A stretch of DNA of 64,000 bases from Conexivisphaerales archaeon (GCA_038728585.1 JAVYTR010000002.1:1-64000), one strand, 5' to 3'. Shown: positions 8,229 through 17,081, counted from the stretch's first letter. Made by a program: numbers and translations. Notes: generated from the sequence alone by a model not told the origin.

Positions 8229-9547
8229 AGAAGATAGTCCAAGTTTTGGAGAATAAGCAGGAGTATGAAGAAGACTGGTGGGTCTACAGCAGGATAGCTG
8301 GCAAAACCGGCAGCTGCATAGCAGCTGTAAGGCCTTTGAACGAGCCTCAGGTTTTGAGTGTGTTAAGATTCTGTTATGACAAGGATATCCCTGTCACATG
8401 CAGAGGGGGAGGAAGCTCTGTTACAGGTGCTTCAGTACCAGAGAGAGGTATAGTGATTGATATGTCTGGAATGAGAAGGATAGTCAGGCTTGATACTGAG
8501 AACAGCTTTGTGGAGGTTGAAGCTGGTATCAGACTCAATGAATTGGAGAGCAGGTTGAATGAGATAGACTACACTCTGGGTCAGTTTCCTCAGTCCTTTG
8601 AGCTTGCGACCGTAGGGGGCTACATATCGACGATGGGAACAGGTGAATTCAGCAGCCTATATGGAGGTATTGAAAACAGCTGCCTTTCTCTCAGGATTGC
8701 TTTGCCAGATGGAGAAGTGATAGAAACAAGATATACTGATTCTCCTAGGTCTTCGGCAGGTCCTAATCTGACTCACCTTTTCATAGGTGCTGAAGGAATG
8801 CTTGGAGTAATATTGGCTGCGAAGTTGAAGATATACAGAAAAGAAAGATACAGCAGGAAACTTGCCTATACTCTTTCAAGGTTTGAGGATTCGGGAATAA
8901 TTGCAAGGGAGCTGTTAAATCTCGACATAAGGCCTGCGCTCTTCAGAGCGTACAACAGCGAAGAATCGATGTTTCTCTTTGGAATTGACAAACCGGTTCT
9001 GCTTTTGGTGTACAACTTCAAAAGCGAAGGAGTGATGAATGAGATAATGAATGAAGTCAAGTCAGCTGTTTCCAAGCATGGAGGAAGAGAAGAGAGCGAA
9101 ACTCTAGTTGATAGGTACCTTTATGCCAGGTACAGATTCAGAGAGCAGCTCGAATTCTTTTCAAAGGCGAATATTGTTGTAGAAACGGCCGAAGTTGCAG
9201 CTGTCTGGAGCAGGCTCTTCAGGCTGTATCAGGATGTTGCTAGCCAGGTGAAGAAGGTGAAGGGAGTAAGCGCTGTAGGCGCTCACATATCACACATTTA
9301 CGAGCAAGGTGCATGTATCTATTTTACTGTACTGTTTGAGCCGAGCAGAGAAACGTATGGCTTGATATGGGAAGCGGTTGACAAAGCATGCAGCAATTAC
9401 TCAGCTACGGTTTCACACCACCACGGGGTAGGAATACTGAAGAAGGATATGGTGAAAAGGGAAATGCCTCTTTCATTACTGCTTAAGATAAAAGATGCAA
9501 TCGATGTAAAAGGAATGATGAACCCAGGTAAGTATCTGCAGCATTAA
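8195..9547 (+). CDS. FAD-binding oxidase, alkyl-DHAP-synthase (AGPS)-like
   Basis: The protein is 450 aa in the VAO/PCMH flavoprotein fold. The FAD-binding half has VTCRGGGSSVTGASVPERG and FELATVGGYISTMGTGEFSS, then LYGGIEN, matching the pattern of alkyldihydroxyacetonephosphate synthase more than glycolate oxidase GlcD. Near residue 407 it has SHHHGVGILKKDM. The His-His-His motif is the AGPS signature, where GlcD-type enzymes carry a different motif. It overlaps the FGGY kinase gene, so the two are coupled. The family's known reaction exchanges acyl for alkyl on DHAP, but archaea build ether lipids by another route. The role here is open: oxidation of a glycerol-like hydroxy acid is as likely. 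Confidence 0.78.
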   Translation: MEGEAQIVEELKKIVQVLENKQEYEEDWWVYSRIAGKTGSCIAAVRPLNEPQVLSVLRFCYDKDIPVTCRGGGSSVTGASVPERGIVIDMSGMRRIVRLDTENSFVEVEAGIRLNELESRLNEIDYTLGQFPQSFELATVGGYISTMGTGEFSSLYGGIENSCLSLRIALPDGEVIETRYTDSPRSSAGPNLTHLFIGAEGMLGVILAAKLKIYRKERYSRKLAYTLSRFEDSGIIARELLNLDIRPALFRAYNSEESMFLFGIDKPVLLLVYNFKSEGVMNEIMNEVKSAVSKHGGREESETLVDRYLYARYRFREQLEFFSKANIVVETAEVAAVWSRLFRLYQDVASQVKKVKGVSAVGAHISHIYEQGACIYFTVLFEPSRETYGLIWEAVDKACSNYSATVSHHHGVGILKKDMVKREMPLSLLLKIKDAIDVKGMMNPGKYLQH

Positions 9548-9558
9548 CATCAGCAACG

Positions 9559-9566
9559 CTTATATC
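9559..9566 (+). promoter_or_regulatory. TATA-like element upstream of the SCP2 gene
   Basis: CTTATATC lies about 23-30 bp before the ATG at 9589, the spacing expected for an archaeal promoter giving a nearly leaderless transcript. It suggests that the SCP2-ADH-ALDH group has its own promoter. Confidence 0.5.
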
Positions 9567-9588
9567 AAATCTCAGGATTTATTGACCC

Positions 9589-9993
9589 ATGGTAAAGTTT
9601 CCCAGTCCAGAATGGGTGGAAGAATACGCAAGGAAATTGAACGAGAACAAGTCATACAAGGATGCAGCTCAGACTTGGGAAGGCGACATAGTGTTCGTTG
9701 TAGAGAAGGACGAAGCTTTTCCCCAGAACAGCTACATATACCTTGACCTTTACCATGGTGAATGCAGAAAAGCAGTTTACGCTGATTCACCAGACAAGAT
9801 ACCGAAGGCTGCATTCACATATCGAGGACCTTATTCAAACTGGAGAAAGCTGATAGACAAGCAGATAGACCCGATACAGGGCATACTGACAGGAAAGTTC
9901 AAGCTGGAAGGTTCGATGATGAAGATAATGAGGTACACAAAGGCTGCAAAAGAGATGGTTAACACTGCAACGCTGGTTCAGACAGAATTCTGA
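9589..9993 (+). CDS. SCP2 sterol-carrier-like protein
   Basis: The protein is 134 aa. The pattern WEGDIVFVVEKDEAFP, AVYADSPDKIPKAAFTYRG and ILTGKFKLEGSMMKIMRY is that of stand-alone SCP2-fold lipid or acyl-carrier proteins; LTGKFKLEGSMMKIM is the conserved helix region. It is soluble, with no signal peptide. It follows the AGPS-like gene and precedes the alcohol and aldehyde dehydrogenase genes. An SCP2 domain is fused or linked to fatty-acyl and ether-lipid enzymes in other organisms, so a lipid-like ligand is plausible but unproven here. Confidence 0.78.
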   Translation: MVKFPSPEWVEEYARKLNENKSYKDAAQTWEGDIVFVVEKDEAFPQNSYIYLDLYHGECRKAVYADSPDKIPKAAFTYRGPYSNWRKLIDKQIDPIQGILTGKFKLEGSMMKIMRYTKAAKEMVNTATLVQTEF

Positions 9994-10013
9994 ATCAGGC
10001 TAGATGAAAGCAG

Positions 10014-11159
10014 ATGTGGTTCTTCAGGTCACCTGAGATAGTGTATGGTGAAGATTCCCTATCCTATCTGGCTTCACTCGACATGAAGAGAGTTGCGATA
10101 GTGACAGACAGATTTCTAAAGAGCAGCAGAGTAATAGATAGAGTGCTGGCTGCCATTCCAAAGGAAGTAAGCAGTATTGTTGTTGCGGATATCAACCCTG
10201 AGCCGACCTTCGAAGAGATGACCTTATCACTTCCTCAGGTAAGGGATTTCTCTCCAGACTGGTTCCTGGCTGTAGGAGGAGGTTCATCGATAGATACCGC
10301 AAAGCTGCTCTTTGCCCTTTATGAGAGGCCAGACATATCCTTCTACGATATAACACCTCTGGTAAAGCTAAACCTGAGACGCAAGAGCAGGCTTGCCGCT
10401 CTGCCCACAACAAGCGGTACAGGCTCAGAATGCAGCTGGGCAGCTGTTGTCACAGAGGAGGCTGATGAAACGGGGAGCAGAAAGGCAAGAAAGGTGGAGC
10501 TTGCATCAAAGGAGATAATGCCAGATATAGCTATACTCGACCCTATTCTGGTTTCAGAGCTGCCGGCTGAGCAGACTAGAAATACCGCGACAGATGCGAT
10601 AGTCCACGCTGTAGAAGCATATGTGAGCAGCTGGAGAAATCCCTACTCTGATGCACTTGCAGAAAAGGCTCTGGAGCTGATAACACCTAATCTGCCTAAG
10701 GTTCTTGCAGAACCTGATGATATAGCAGCTAGGAACGATATTCATATCGGAGCCTCAATGGCTGGACTCTCCTTCTCCAATTCCCAGATAGGTCTGGCGC
10801 ATGCGATGGGCCATGCGCTCGGCTCTCTGTTCAGGATTCCCCATGGACTATGCGTTGGGCTCTTCCTGCCATATGTGGTTGAGTTTAACCAGAGTGAAGT
10901 CGGCGAAAGGTATAGCCTTCTCAACCGGAAGTTCCCTGAAAAGTACAGAAAGAGCGAGCTTTCTCTGACTCTGAAGAGTTATCTTGCAGAGGTAGGAATG
11001 CCATTGACTGCTAGAGAAGCAGGGATCAGTAGAGAAAGATACAAGGAGATGCTGGAAGAGCTTGTCGACCTGGCAAGCGAGTCAACAGGAGTTACAACAA
11101 ATGCTAGAGATGCAAGCAGAGATGACATCAGAAGGATATTTATCCTAGCAGGTGGATAA
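10014..11159 (+). CDS. iron-containing alcohol dehydrogenase
   Basis: The protein is 381 aa, the family's usual size. It has the NAD(P)-binding AVGGGSSIDTAK (residues 86-97) and LPTTSGTGSE (130-139). The metal ligands are Asp194 and His198 in TDAIVHAVEAY, His263 in AHAMGHALG and His277 in RIPHGLC. The pattern fits class III Fe-ADHs acting on short alcohols, polyols or lactaldehyde. It starts 20 bp after the SCP2 gene and stops 5 bp before the aldehyde dehydrogenase, so an alcohol-to-aldehyde-to-acid relay is likely. Confidence 0.88.
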   Translation: MWFFRSPEIVYGEDSLSYLASLDMKRVAIVTDRFLKSSRVIDRVLAAIPKEVSSIVVADINPEPTFEEMTLSLPQVRDFSPDWFLAVGGGSSIDTAKLLFALYERPDISFYDITPLVKLNLRRKSRLAALPTTSGTGSECSWAAVVTEEADETGSRKARKVELASKEIMPDIAILDPILVSELPAEQTRNTATDAIVHAVEAYVSSWRNPYSDALAEKALELITPNLPKVLAEPDDIAARNDIHIGASMAGLSFSNSQIGLAHAMGHALGSLFRIPHGLCVGLFLPYVVEFNQSEVGERYSLLNRKFPEKYRKSELSLTLKSYLAEVGMPLTAREAGISRERYKEMLEELVDLASESTGVTTNARDASRDDIRRIFILAGG

Positions 11160-11164
11160 GTCTC

Positions 11165-12670
11165 TTGGAACCAAAGTTGAAGAAGTATGGCAACCTCATA
11201 GATGGTAGGTATGATTATGAAGGAGAAGAGGAGAAGCTCTTCAGTCCTGCAGATGGGTCAGAGGTAGCTATCATAACCAAGGCAAGCTACGAAAAGGCAA
11301 AAGAAGCTATCGACTCTGCCGAAGATGCCTTCAGAAATGTATGGTCCAAGACCACTGTTGAGCAGAGGCAGAAGATACTACTCAAGCTTGCTGAAATAGT
11401 GCAGGAGAGGGCCGAAGAATATGCAAGGCTCGAATCTCTGAACACTGGCAAAACCCTCAGGCAGAGTACATTCATGGATATACCACTTGGCATAGAGCAC
11501 ATCTCATATTTTGCCAAGATGAAGGAGTTCAGGCCTGAAAGAGAGATAGAGCATCCGGAGTACCCTGGGACAAGAGGTATAGTTCAGTACTTGCCTCTGG
11601 GGGTTGTTGCAGCAATAGCTCCATGGAATGTACCTTTTCTTATGGCTGTCTGGAAGATAGCCCCAGCATTGCTAGCAGGAAACTGTGTTGTTCTGAAGCC
11701 CTCACACTACACCCCTCTGACTGCTCTAGAACTTGCAGAAGACGCGATAAGGGCAGGTCTGCCTGCAGGGGTTCTGAATGTTGTAGTCGGAGAAGCTGAC
11801 AAGGTTGGCAATGCATTGCTGGAGAGCCAGAAGGTCAACCACGTGAGCTTCACTGGATCGACAAAGACAGGGTTAGATGTGATGAGAAAGGCATCGAACA
11901 GCCTAAAGAGAATAACCCTGGAGCTTGGAGGCAAGTCGCCTAACATAGTGTTTGAGGATGCAGATATTGACAGAGCAGCAAAAGGTGTTCTCTTCGGAAT
12001 ATACCTCAACTCAGGTCAGCTGTGTGAATCTGGGAGCAGACTTCTGGTTCATTCGAGCATCAAGGAGAAGCTGCTGAAGAGAATGGTAACGTACCTGGAC
12101 AGGATGAAGGCTGGTAATCCCCTCGATATGGAGACTGACCTGAGCGCAATAACCACAAGGGAGCAGAAGAAGAAGATAGAAGTTATGGTGGAATCAAGTC
12201 TGAGCAGCGGTGCCAAGGTTGTTTACACAAGGGATATAGATGGATTTGTTCCGAGCAAGGGATTGTATTATCCACCAAGCATAATAGGCGATGTAAGCAA
12301 GGATATGCTGGCTGCGAGAGAAGAGATCTTCGGTCCCGTGCTCGCAGTTATGGAATTCCACACAGAAGATGAGGCAATACAGCTTGCGAACGAAACAGAA
12401 TATGGTCTGGCAGCCGGAGTCTGGTCGTCCGACATAAGCAGGGCAAAAAGGGTAGCCCAGAACATTCTTGCGGGGACTGTCTGGATAAATGAGTATCACC
12501 TGTTGAGTGCTGCTGCACCCAGAGGAGGGTTCAAGAAGAGTGGGTTAGGAAGAGAGCTGGGCCTTGAGGGAGTTATGGAACTGACACAGACCAGGCACCT
12601 CTTCATAAACGAAGGGGGAAGTGACCTTAGTGAGGTTGCCTATAACCTGGTTGTTAGAGAAGAAGGATGA
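11165..12670 (+). CDS. NAD(P)-dependent aldehyde dehydrogenase
   Basis: The protein is 501 aa. The catalytic residues are in place: Asn155 in IAPWNVPF, Glu253 in LELGGKSPN and Cys287 in NSGQLCESGSR. FTGSTKTG is the coenzyme loop. The start is a TTG at 11165 with AGGTGG about ten bases upstream; no ATG is available nearby. It resembles the betaine- or hydroxy-aldehyde branch of the ALDH superfamily. It probably oxidises the aldehyde produced by the adjacent Fe-ADH. Confidence 0.9.
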   Translation: MEPKLKKYGNLIDGRYDYEGEEEKLFSPADGSEVAIITKASYEKAKEAIDSAEDAFRNVWSKTTVEQRQKILLKLAEIVQERAEEYARLESLNTGKTLRQSTFMDIPLGIEHISYFAKMKEFRPEREIEHPEYPGTRGIVQYLPLGVVAAIAPWNVPFLMAVWKIAPALLAGNCVVLKPSHYTPLTALELAEDAIRAGLPAGVLNVVVGEADKVGNALLESQKVNHVSFTGSTKTGLDVMRKASNSLKRITLELGGKSPNIVFEDADIDRAAKGVLFGIYLNSGQLCESGSRLLVHSSIKEKLLKRMVTYLDRMKAGNPLDMETDLSAITTREQKKKIEVMVESSLSSGAKVVYTRDIDGFVPSKGLYYPPSIIGDVSKDMLAAREEIFGPVLAVMEFHTEDEAIQLANETEYGLAAGVWSSDISRAKRVAQNILAGTVWINEYHLLSAAAPRGGFKKSGLGRELGLEGVMELTQTRHLFINEGGSDLSEVAYNLVVREEG

Positions 12671-12687
12671 GCAAGCATAAAGATTAT

Positions 12688-12697
12688 GTTTATTTAA
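12688..12697 (+). promoter_or_regulatory. TATA-like element before a methyltransferase gene
   Basis: GTTTATTTAA lies about 22-31 bp upstream of the ATG at 12719, consistent with a leaderless or near-leaderless archaeal transcript. Confidence 0.45.
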
Positions 12698-12718
12698 TCT
12701 GATTCAACCAAGTTTGCT

Positions 12719-13300
12719 ATGCACAGAGACCATTTCGATTCTGAATTTGCACGTATACTTCTTTCAGATGAAAGAAGAAGATGGCAAGACCCTGACAGAA
12801 TCATCTCCCAGCTCAGAATAGAAAAGGATTTCCAGATATGCGATTTAGGCTGCGGACCAGGCTTTTTCACCTTAGCCTTTGCAAGAAAGGTAGGCAGCAA
12901 GGGGAAGGTATTTGCAGTAGATTCCAGCCCAAAGATGCTTGAGGTTCTCAGGGCTGAGCTGATTAAGAATAGGATAAGGAATGTTGAACTTATCTGCTCA
13001 GATGTGACCTCTACAGGCCTTCCTGGCAACTCGATGGATATAGCGTTCTTTGCCAACGTGCTGCATGACATAGATGATAAACCTGCATTTCTGGCAGAGG
13101 TCAGGAGAATATGCAAGAAGGAAGCTCAGGTGGTGAACATAGACTGGAAGAAGGACCAGCAGAGTAATCACGGTCCGCCTGACCATATGAGGCTGGACGA
13201 AGAAGAAGCCTTGAAGATATTCGAGAAAGAGGGTTTCAGGCTGGAAAGAACGATAGATGGAGGATCATATCACTACGGCCTACTGTTCAGGGTTGAATAA
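12719..13300 (+). CDS. class I SAM-dependent methyltransferase
   Basis: The protein is 193 aa. Motif I is ICDLGCGPGFFTLAFA (about residues 40-55), followed by VFAVDSSPKMLEVL and MDIAFFANVLHDIDD, the UbiE/arsenite-methyltransferase-like Rossmann pattern. A C-terminal YHYGLLFRV is typical of small archaeal family members. No substrate-specific motif is recognised. It has its own TATA-like promoter and is convergent with the following LLM gene, from which it is separated by 2 bp. Confidence 0.8.
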   Translation: MHRDHFDSEFARILLSDERRRWQDPDRIISQLRIEKDFQICDLGCGPGFFTLAFARKVGSKGKVFAVDSSPKMLEVLRAELIKNRIRNVELICSDVTSTGLPGNSMDIAFFANVLHDIDDKPAFLAEVRRICKKEAQVVNIDWKKDQQSNHGPPDHMRLDEEEALKIFEKEGFRLERTIDGGSYHYGLLFRVE

Positions 13301-13302
13301 AT

Positions 13303-14211
13303 TTAGACTGATGGCAGCATTTCCTTTGCCAGCAACACTAAGCTTTCTTCAAGAGCATCTAAGCCGATTGAGGGAGGAAGGGCCAAGACATGATAGCTTA
13401 CTCCTAGGGATGAGTAGAGTGCTAGCCTTTCAGCTATCTCTGAGGGGCTTCCTACAAGTGACCACCCTCTCATATCTTCAACTTCAACCCCAAAATCTTT
13501 AGCTACCTGGGCAGCTATTCTTTCTGCAGAACTTCTATCTCTTCCCAGGCTGAGGAGAAGATGCGAAGCAATTTTGAGAGACGAAGCATCCCTGCCTGCC
13601 TTTGCCAGCTCTTTCTGAAGTATTGGCAGGCTGCTCCTGTAATCTTCGACGCTGAAGTCTGTAGGTATCCAGCCGTCACCATAATTTGCCGCCCTCCTCA
13701 TAGCTTTGATGCTGTTACCTCCTATGAGTACCTCAGGCCTCTCCTCCAGCCTGCAGTTCAGGTCGAGCATTTCAGCCGAGAAGAAATCTCCCTTGAAAGA
13801 AAATACATCTTTCTGCCAGGCAAGGTTTAGTATCTGCAGAGCTTCATCAGCCATTCTTCCCCTTGCTTCCCAGTTCACCCCCAGCACGTCATACTCTCCT
13901 TTTCTCCATCCTACCCCTACGCCAAGTGTGAACCTCCTGCCAGAAACCCTCTGTATGCTTGCCACCTGCTTTGCAACGTGAAAAGGGCTTCTCAACGGCA
14001 GCAGGTAAATGCATGTCCCCTGCCTTGCTCTTTCTGTCCTTCCGGCTATGAATGAGAGGAATTCCATCGGTTCAAGGTAAGAGGCAAGCTGGTCTGCCAC
14101 GTATATGCAGTCAAACCCCAGCTCATCCACCTTCGATATAATCTGAATTAAACTATCAAGTGAAAAAGGCTCAGGATACCTTATGTGGATCCCTATCGAT
14201 TCAGGCTTCAT
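13303..14211 (-). CDS. LLM-class F420-dependent oxidoreductase
   Basis: The protein is 302 aa and follows the luciferase-like TIM barrel from start to end. Recognisable segments are GFDCIYVADQL, RVSGRRFTLGVGVGWRKGEY (the glycine-rich coenzyme loop), EVLIGGNSIKAMRRAANYGDGW and VGSPSEIAERLALY. This form usually uses F420 in archaea. It is one of three LLM enzymes in the window. It is convergent with the methyltransferase and is followed upstream by the NnrS-fusion gene in the same direction after 61 bp. Confidence 0.85.
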   Translation of the reverse strand: MKPESIGIHIRYPEPFSLDSLIQIISKVDELGFDCIYVADQLASYLEPMEFLSFIAGRTERARQGTCIYLLPLRSPFHVAKQVASIQRVSGRRFTLGVGVGWRKGEYDVLGVNWEARGRMADEALQILNLAWQKDVFSFKGDFFSAEMLDLNCRLEERPEVLIGGNSIKAMRRAANYGDGWIPTDFSVEDYRSSLPILQKELAKAGRDASSLKIASHLLLSLGRDRSSAERIAAQVAKDFGVEVEDMRGWSLVGSPSEIAERLALYSSLGVSYHVLALPPSIGLDALEESLVLLAKEMLPSV

Positions 14212-14272
14212 TCTTTCTCGCGCATGGTTAAAGAATTCAGGTTAAAAGGATAGAATAAGTTGGTTCGAAGGT

Positions 14273-15967
14273 TCAGCTTGTCTTTAACTGAGTTTCTGAA
14301 GCGTTTAGAACCTCAAGTTCAATCACTTTTTCCACCTGGTTTCCGAAGAAGTCCTTGAAGTTTCTATGGCTATATTTATCCTTAAAGAGTTTTTTGACAA
14401 GCTTTTTCTTCTTTTCATCAGCTAAGATTTGAAAGCTGCATTTAAGCCTCCTTCCCTCTAATTCAACTATAACCTCATTTGAAGCGTTGATGCTTTTTGC
14501 CAGGTCAAAGTTCTTATGCTGCGATGGGATGACGTAAAATTTGCCTTTTTTGAAGGCAAACCAGTATGAAGGAGAGGTTGATGATTGCTGCCCTTCGGAA
14601 GAGTAAATCTTGATCTCTGCAACTCCTTTGAGTCTTCTCTCTCCCAGGAACTCCTGTTCCTGCTTGGCAATCGGCTTTCCCTTTCCTATGTTGTGTATCA
14701 TGTACAGGAACCAGACCATAGACACGAGAATGAGTGGGCCAGATAGCGCCTCCCAGTAGGGAAGATAGCCAGACCTCAGGGAGTAAAAATCTCCTGCTGC
14801 TCTGACGAGCATGCCCAAGTTGAGAAAGATTAGAGGGTAGTAGGAGAGGCCTGTCGTAGGGCCCCTTCTACCGAGAAGGCCTGGCAATAGCATGGGGGCA
14901 TAGCAGAGTATAGTCGAACCGATGAAGCCTATAGCAATCGCATGAATGAAGAGGTCTCTCATGTAGAAGGAATCCGCGATTGCCACGACTGCCGGTGGCA
15001 GTAAGTGAGCAGACATAAAATTGGGTAAGGTAATGATCAATCCTATCGCAGATGCCATGAAAAGCCATATGAACGCTGGAAGCATCGCTGCGTCATTGTA
15101 ATACATAATCCTGTAGTGAACCTGGGTCATAGATGGCCTGTACATCAGAGGGTGATTCATTTCAAACAGTTTCATCGATATACTTGCCGCTACAGCTGCA
15201 AGCAGGAAGAAGAACTCTGCAGAAAAGAGCATCAACGTTGAAGATGTCAATAAAGAAGTAAAGTCGAAGATTATGGCGATTCCTTGGAACAGCCAGGTTA
15301 GGTTTGCCCATCCAGGCCTGTAATCGCTTTGCCTGAAACTCACAGACCTGATTTCTACAGCATAGACCATTGATATGGCGAATCCAAGGAGGGAAAGATA
15401 GATCGATGAATCGGAAAAGATATCAATAGATATGCCTAGGAATCTGTTGTAAGCAAGTAACAGAGCAATTGAAGAGAGTAATGCTGCTAGAGCTGATTCT
15501 GCTATCAATGGATTCGTTTCAGGGAAGCCTCCCTTCTCCTCGAAAGCCAGAGATATAGTCTGCAGTGCAAAGACGAGTGTGCCAAAAAGAAAGAGTGTAG
15601 ATGCTAGTGAACCAATTAGAGAAGAAGCTAAGCTGTCTGATGCTATGAAGAAAATGTCTGATGCAGTTATTGCTGCGTAGCTGAGATATGCTAGGCTGAT
15701 CGACCTTATCCTCTCTGCCTTGAACCTTGGTACCAGAATGTAAGCGACGCCGATGACAAATTCGAATATGAACCCGTATGTCTGAGCGTAGGGATGAGGA
15801 GAGAAAAGAGAGGAAGAAAAAGAGAGTCTGAAACCAGAAAGAACTGCCAGCATGATAGAGCCAATACCTGTACCGTAGAGGCCAAAGAGTGCTCCTGTGG
15901 CTATGAAGAGAAGGGCAAGAGTCCTCTGATGGTTTCTCTGTCTAGTCAATGGCTCCAATCCATTCAC
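14273..15967 (-). CDS. NnrS-like membrane protein fused to a C-terminal split-barrel-like domain
   Basis: The protein is 564 aa. Residues 1-440 hold about twelve hydrophobic helices. Near residues 350-400 they carry the NnrS-like pattern HAIAIGFIGSTILCYAPMLL followed by LGRRGPTTG. NnrS proteins are haem- and copper-containing membrane proteins linked to NO metabolism in denitrifiers. The last 110 residues are soluble (KKGKFYVIPSQHKNFDLAKS, then EVIVELEGRRL) and recall the FMN/F420-binding split barrel of deazaflavin-dependent nitroreductases. I do not know this fusion. The start is a GTG at 15967; a plausible TATA (GAAATATAATTCC on the minus strand) lies 26-37 bp upstream. Confidence 0.65.
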   Translation of the reverse strand: MNGLEPLTRQRNHQRTLALLFIATGALFGLYGTGIGSIMLAVLSGFRLSFSSSLFSPHPYAQTYGFIFEFVIGVAYILVPRFKAERIRSISLAYLSYAAITASDIFFIASDSLASSLIGSLASTLFLFGTLVFALQTISLAFEEKGGFPETNPLIAESALAALLSSIALLLAYNRFLGISIDIFSDSSIYLSLLGFAISMVYAVEIRSVSFRQSDYRPGWANLTWLFQGIAIIFDFTSLLTSSTLMLFSAEFFFLLAAVAASISMKLFEMNHPLMYRPSMTQVHYRIMYYNDAAMLPAFIWLFMASAIGLIITLPNFMSAHLLPPAVVAIADSFYMRDLFIHAIAIGFIGSTILCYAPMLLPGLLGRRGPTTGLSYYPLIFLNLGMLVRAAGDFYSLRSGYLPYWEALSGPLILVSMVWFLYMIHNIGKGKPIAKQEQEFLGERRLKGVAEIKIYSSEGQQSSTSPSYWFAFKKGKFYVIPSQHKNFDLAKSINASNEVIVELEGRRLKCSFQILADEKKKKLVKKLFKDKYSHRNFKDFFGNQVEKVIELEVLNASETQLKTS

Positions 15968-16027
15968 CCTGCTGATTTTGCAGCTAAAAGTAGGAATTAT
16001 ATTTCCTTGATTAAGATTCTTAAAAAA

Positions 16028-16465
16028 TCAGACCTTCTGGCTGCTCTCGAGGTGCCTGGGATTGACAGGACGGTATGCTATCGCAAGTGCAGCACCGATT
16101 ATCCCCAGAATCGCCCCTATGAAGAAGCCTCCCATTGCTAGTAGACTAAGGGCTGATGCCACAAGTGCTATTATTCCCCACTGCGTTGACCGGGATGGGT
16201 TGGCATTGACCATAAGAGCAGCTACTAACACTATCAGCCCAAGCACCAATCCTGATATGCTGACCCAGTAGAAGACAGCAGGTACTACGTTCGGATAGCC
16301 ATACCAGCGCCCCATCATTCCACCCATCCAGCCGTAATAGTAGTAGTTACCCATCATGAATGGATACATGAAGAAAGCAAGGATTGCAGAACCGAGCATT
16401 ATGAATACTCCAGAGAGCAGAAGGAGTATGAAGGCTGCTGTAGGTTTCTCTTCGCTAGCTGTCAT
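16028..16465 (-). CDS. small four-helix membrane protein
   Basis: The protein is 145 aa. It has a short cytoplasmic N terminus, a helix at about 10-35, a Tyr/Gly/Met-rich loop (YYYYGWMGGMMGRWYGY) and three further helices. The general pattern resembles small DUF4064-like membrane proteins, but I do not assign a family. A TATA-like GGATATAAATACC lies about 20-30 bp upstream. It lies between the NnrS-fusion and the hemerythrin gene in the same direction, so a role in the same stress response is possible. Confidence 0.7.
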   Translation of the reverse strand: MTASEEKPTAAFILLLLSGVFIMLGSAILAFFMYPFMMGNYYYYGWMGGMMGRWYGYPNVVPAVFYWVSISGLVLGLIVLVAALMVNANPSRSTQWGIIALVASALSLLAMGGFFIGAILGIIGAALAIAYRPVNPRHLESSQKV

Positions 16466-16592
16466 AGGTGAAGTTCTGGGATGCTGGATATAAATACCCT
16501 AGCACACATCTGCACAGAAAAATGAACAGAAGATTATAAACTATGATTCTGCCTAATGTAATTTAGTCAAATCTAATTCAATTTAATTTGAT

Positions 16593-17045
16593 TTAACCTA
16601 ACTTACTTAACTTTGCTTCATCTCTGTGAAGCTGTGTTATGTACATGCCAAGCACAAAAGCAGCTGGGTAGAGCACCTCTTCTTCAAGAGTGGCGTGGTG
16701 CAGGAGCATGTTCAGCGACTCAGTCACATCTTTGCTCTTCTTTTCTTCGTTCTTGATATTACTTGCTATCTCCGCTATCATCTTGTGCTCCTTCTTCATA
16801 TTTGCATAATCCCTTTTGAACATATCAAAGCATCTGGCAAGCCTTTGCAGCTTCTCTTGAGATGGAAGATGAGCTTTTGTCTTGACAAATTCAGGCAGTG
16901 AATTGAGCAGTGGCATGACGAAGTCTTCTTCCTTGGCAAAGTGTGGTTCGAGTATGGCCAGCAGTCTCTCCTTGGATTCTTCCTTCATAATGAGATTCCT
17001 GATGTTCTGCATCAGTTCTTCATGCTCTTCATCCAAAACTGTCAT
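16593..17045 (-). CDS. hemerythrin-like HHE-domain protein
   Basis: The protein is 150 aa and all helical. It has the HHE cation-binding spacing: an early EEHEELMQN, ILEPHFAKEEDFVMP, KKEHKMIAEI, and LLHHATLEEEVLYP near the C terminus. The His/Glu set could bind a di-iron centre. HHE proteins store or sense O2 and NO, or help repair Fe-S or di-iron sites damaged by NO (ScdA/YtfE). The promoter contains an inverted repeat, CCCTAACATTTATAGGGG, 37 bp before the start; a near-copy sits at the same distance before the DUF2249-cupin gene. It belongs to the NO island. Confidence 0.85.
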   Translation of the reverse strand: MTVLDEEHEELMQNIRNLIMKEESKERLLAILEPHFAKEEDFVMPLLNSLPEFVKTKAHLPSQEKLQRLARCFDMFKRDYANMKKEHKMIAEIASNIKNEEKKSKDVTESLNMLLHHATLEEEVLYPAAFVLGMYITQLHRDEAKLSKLG

Positions 17046-17081
17046 GGGCTGAGATAAGCCTTACATCAGTATATTCGTTAT

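Noticed and set aside
16556-16612. AT-rich quasi-repeats (AATTTA/AATTCAATTTAATTTG) before the hemerythrin stop
   Set aside because: No regular period or exact repeats; simple AT-rich intergenic sequence fits.
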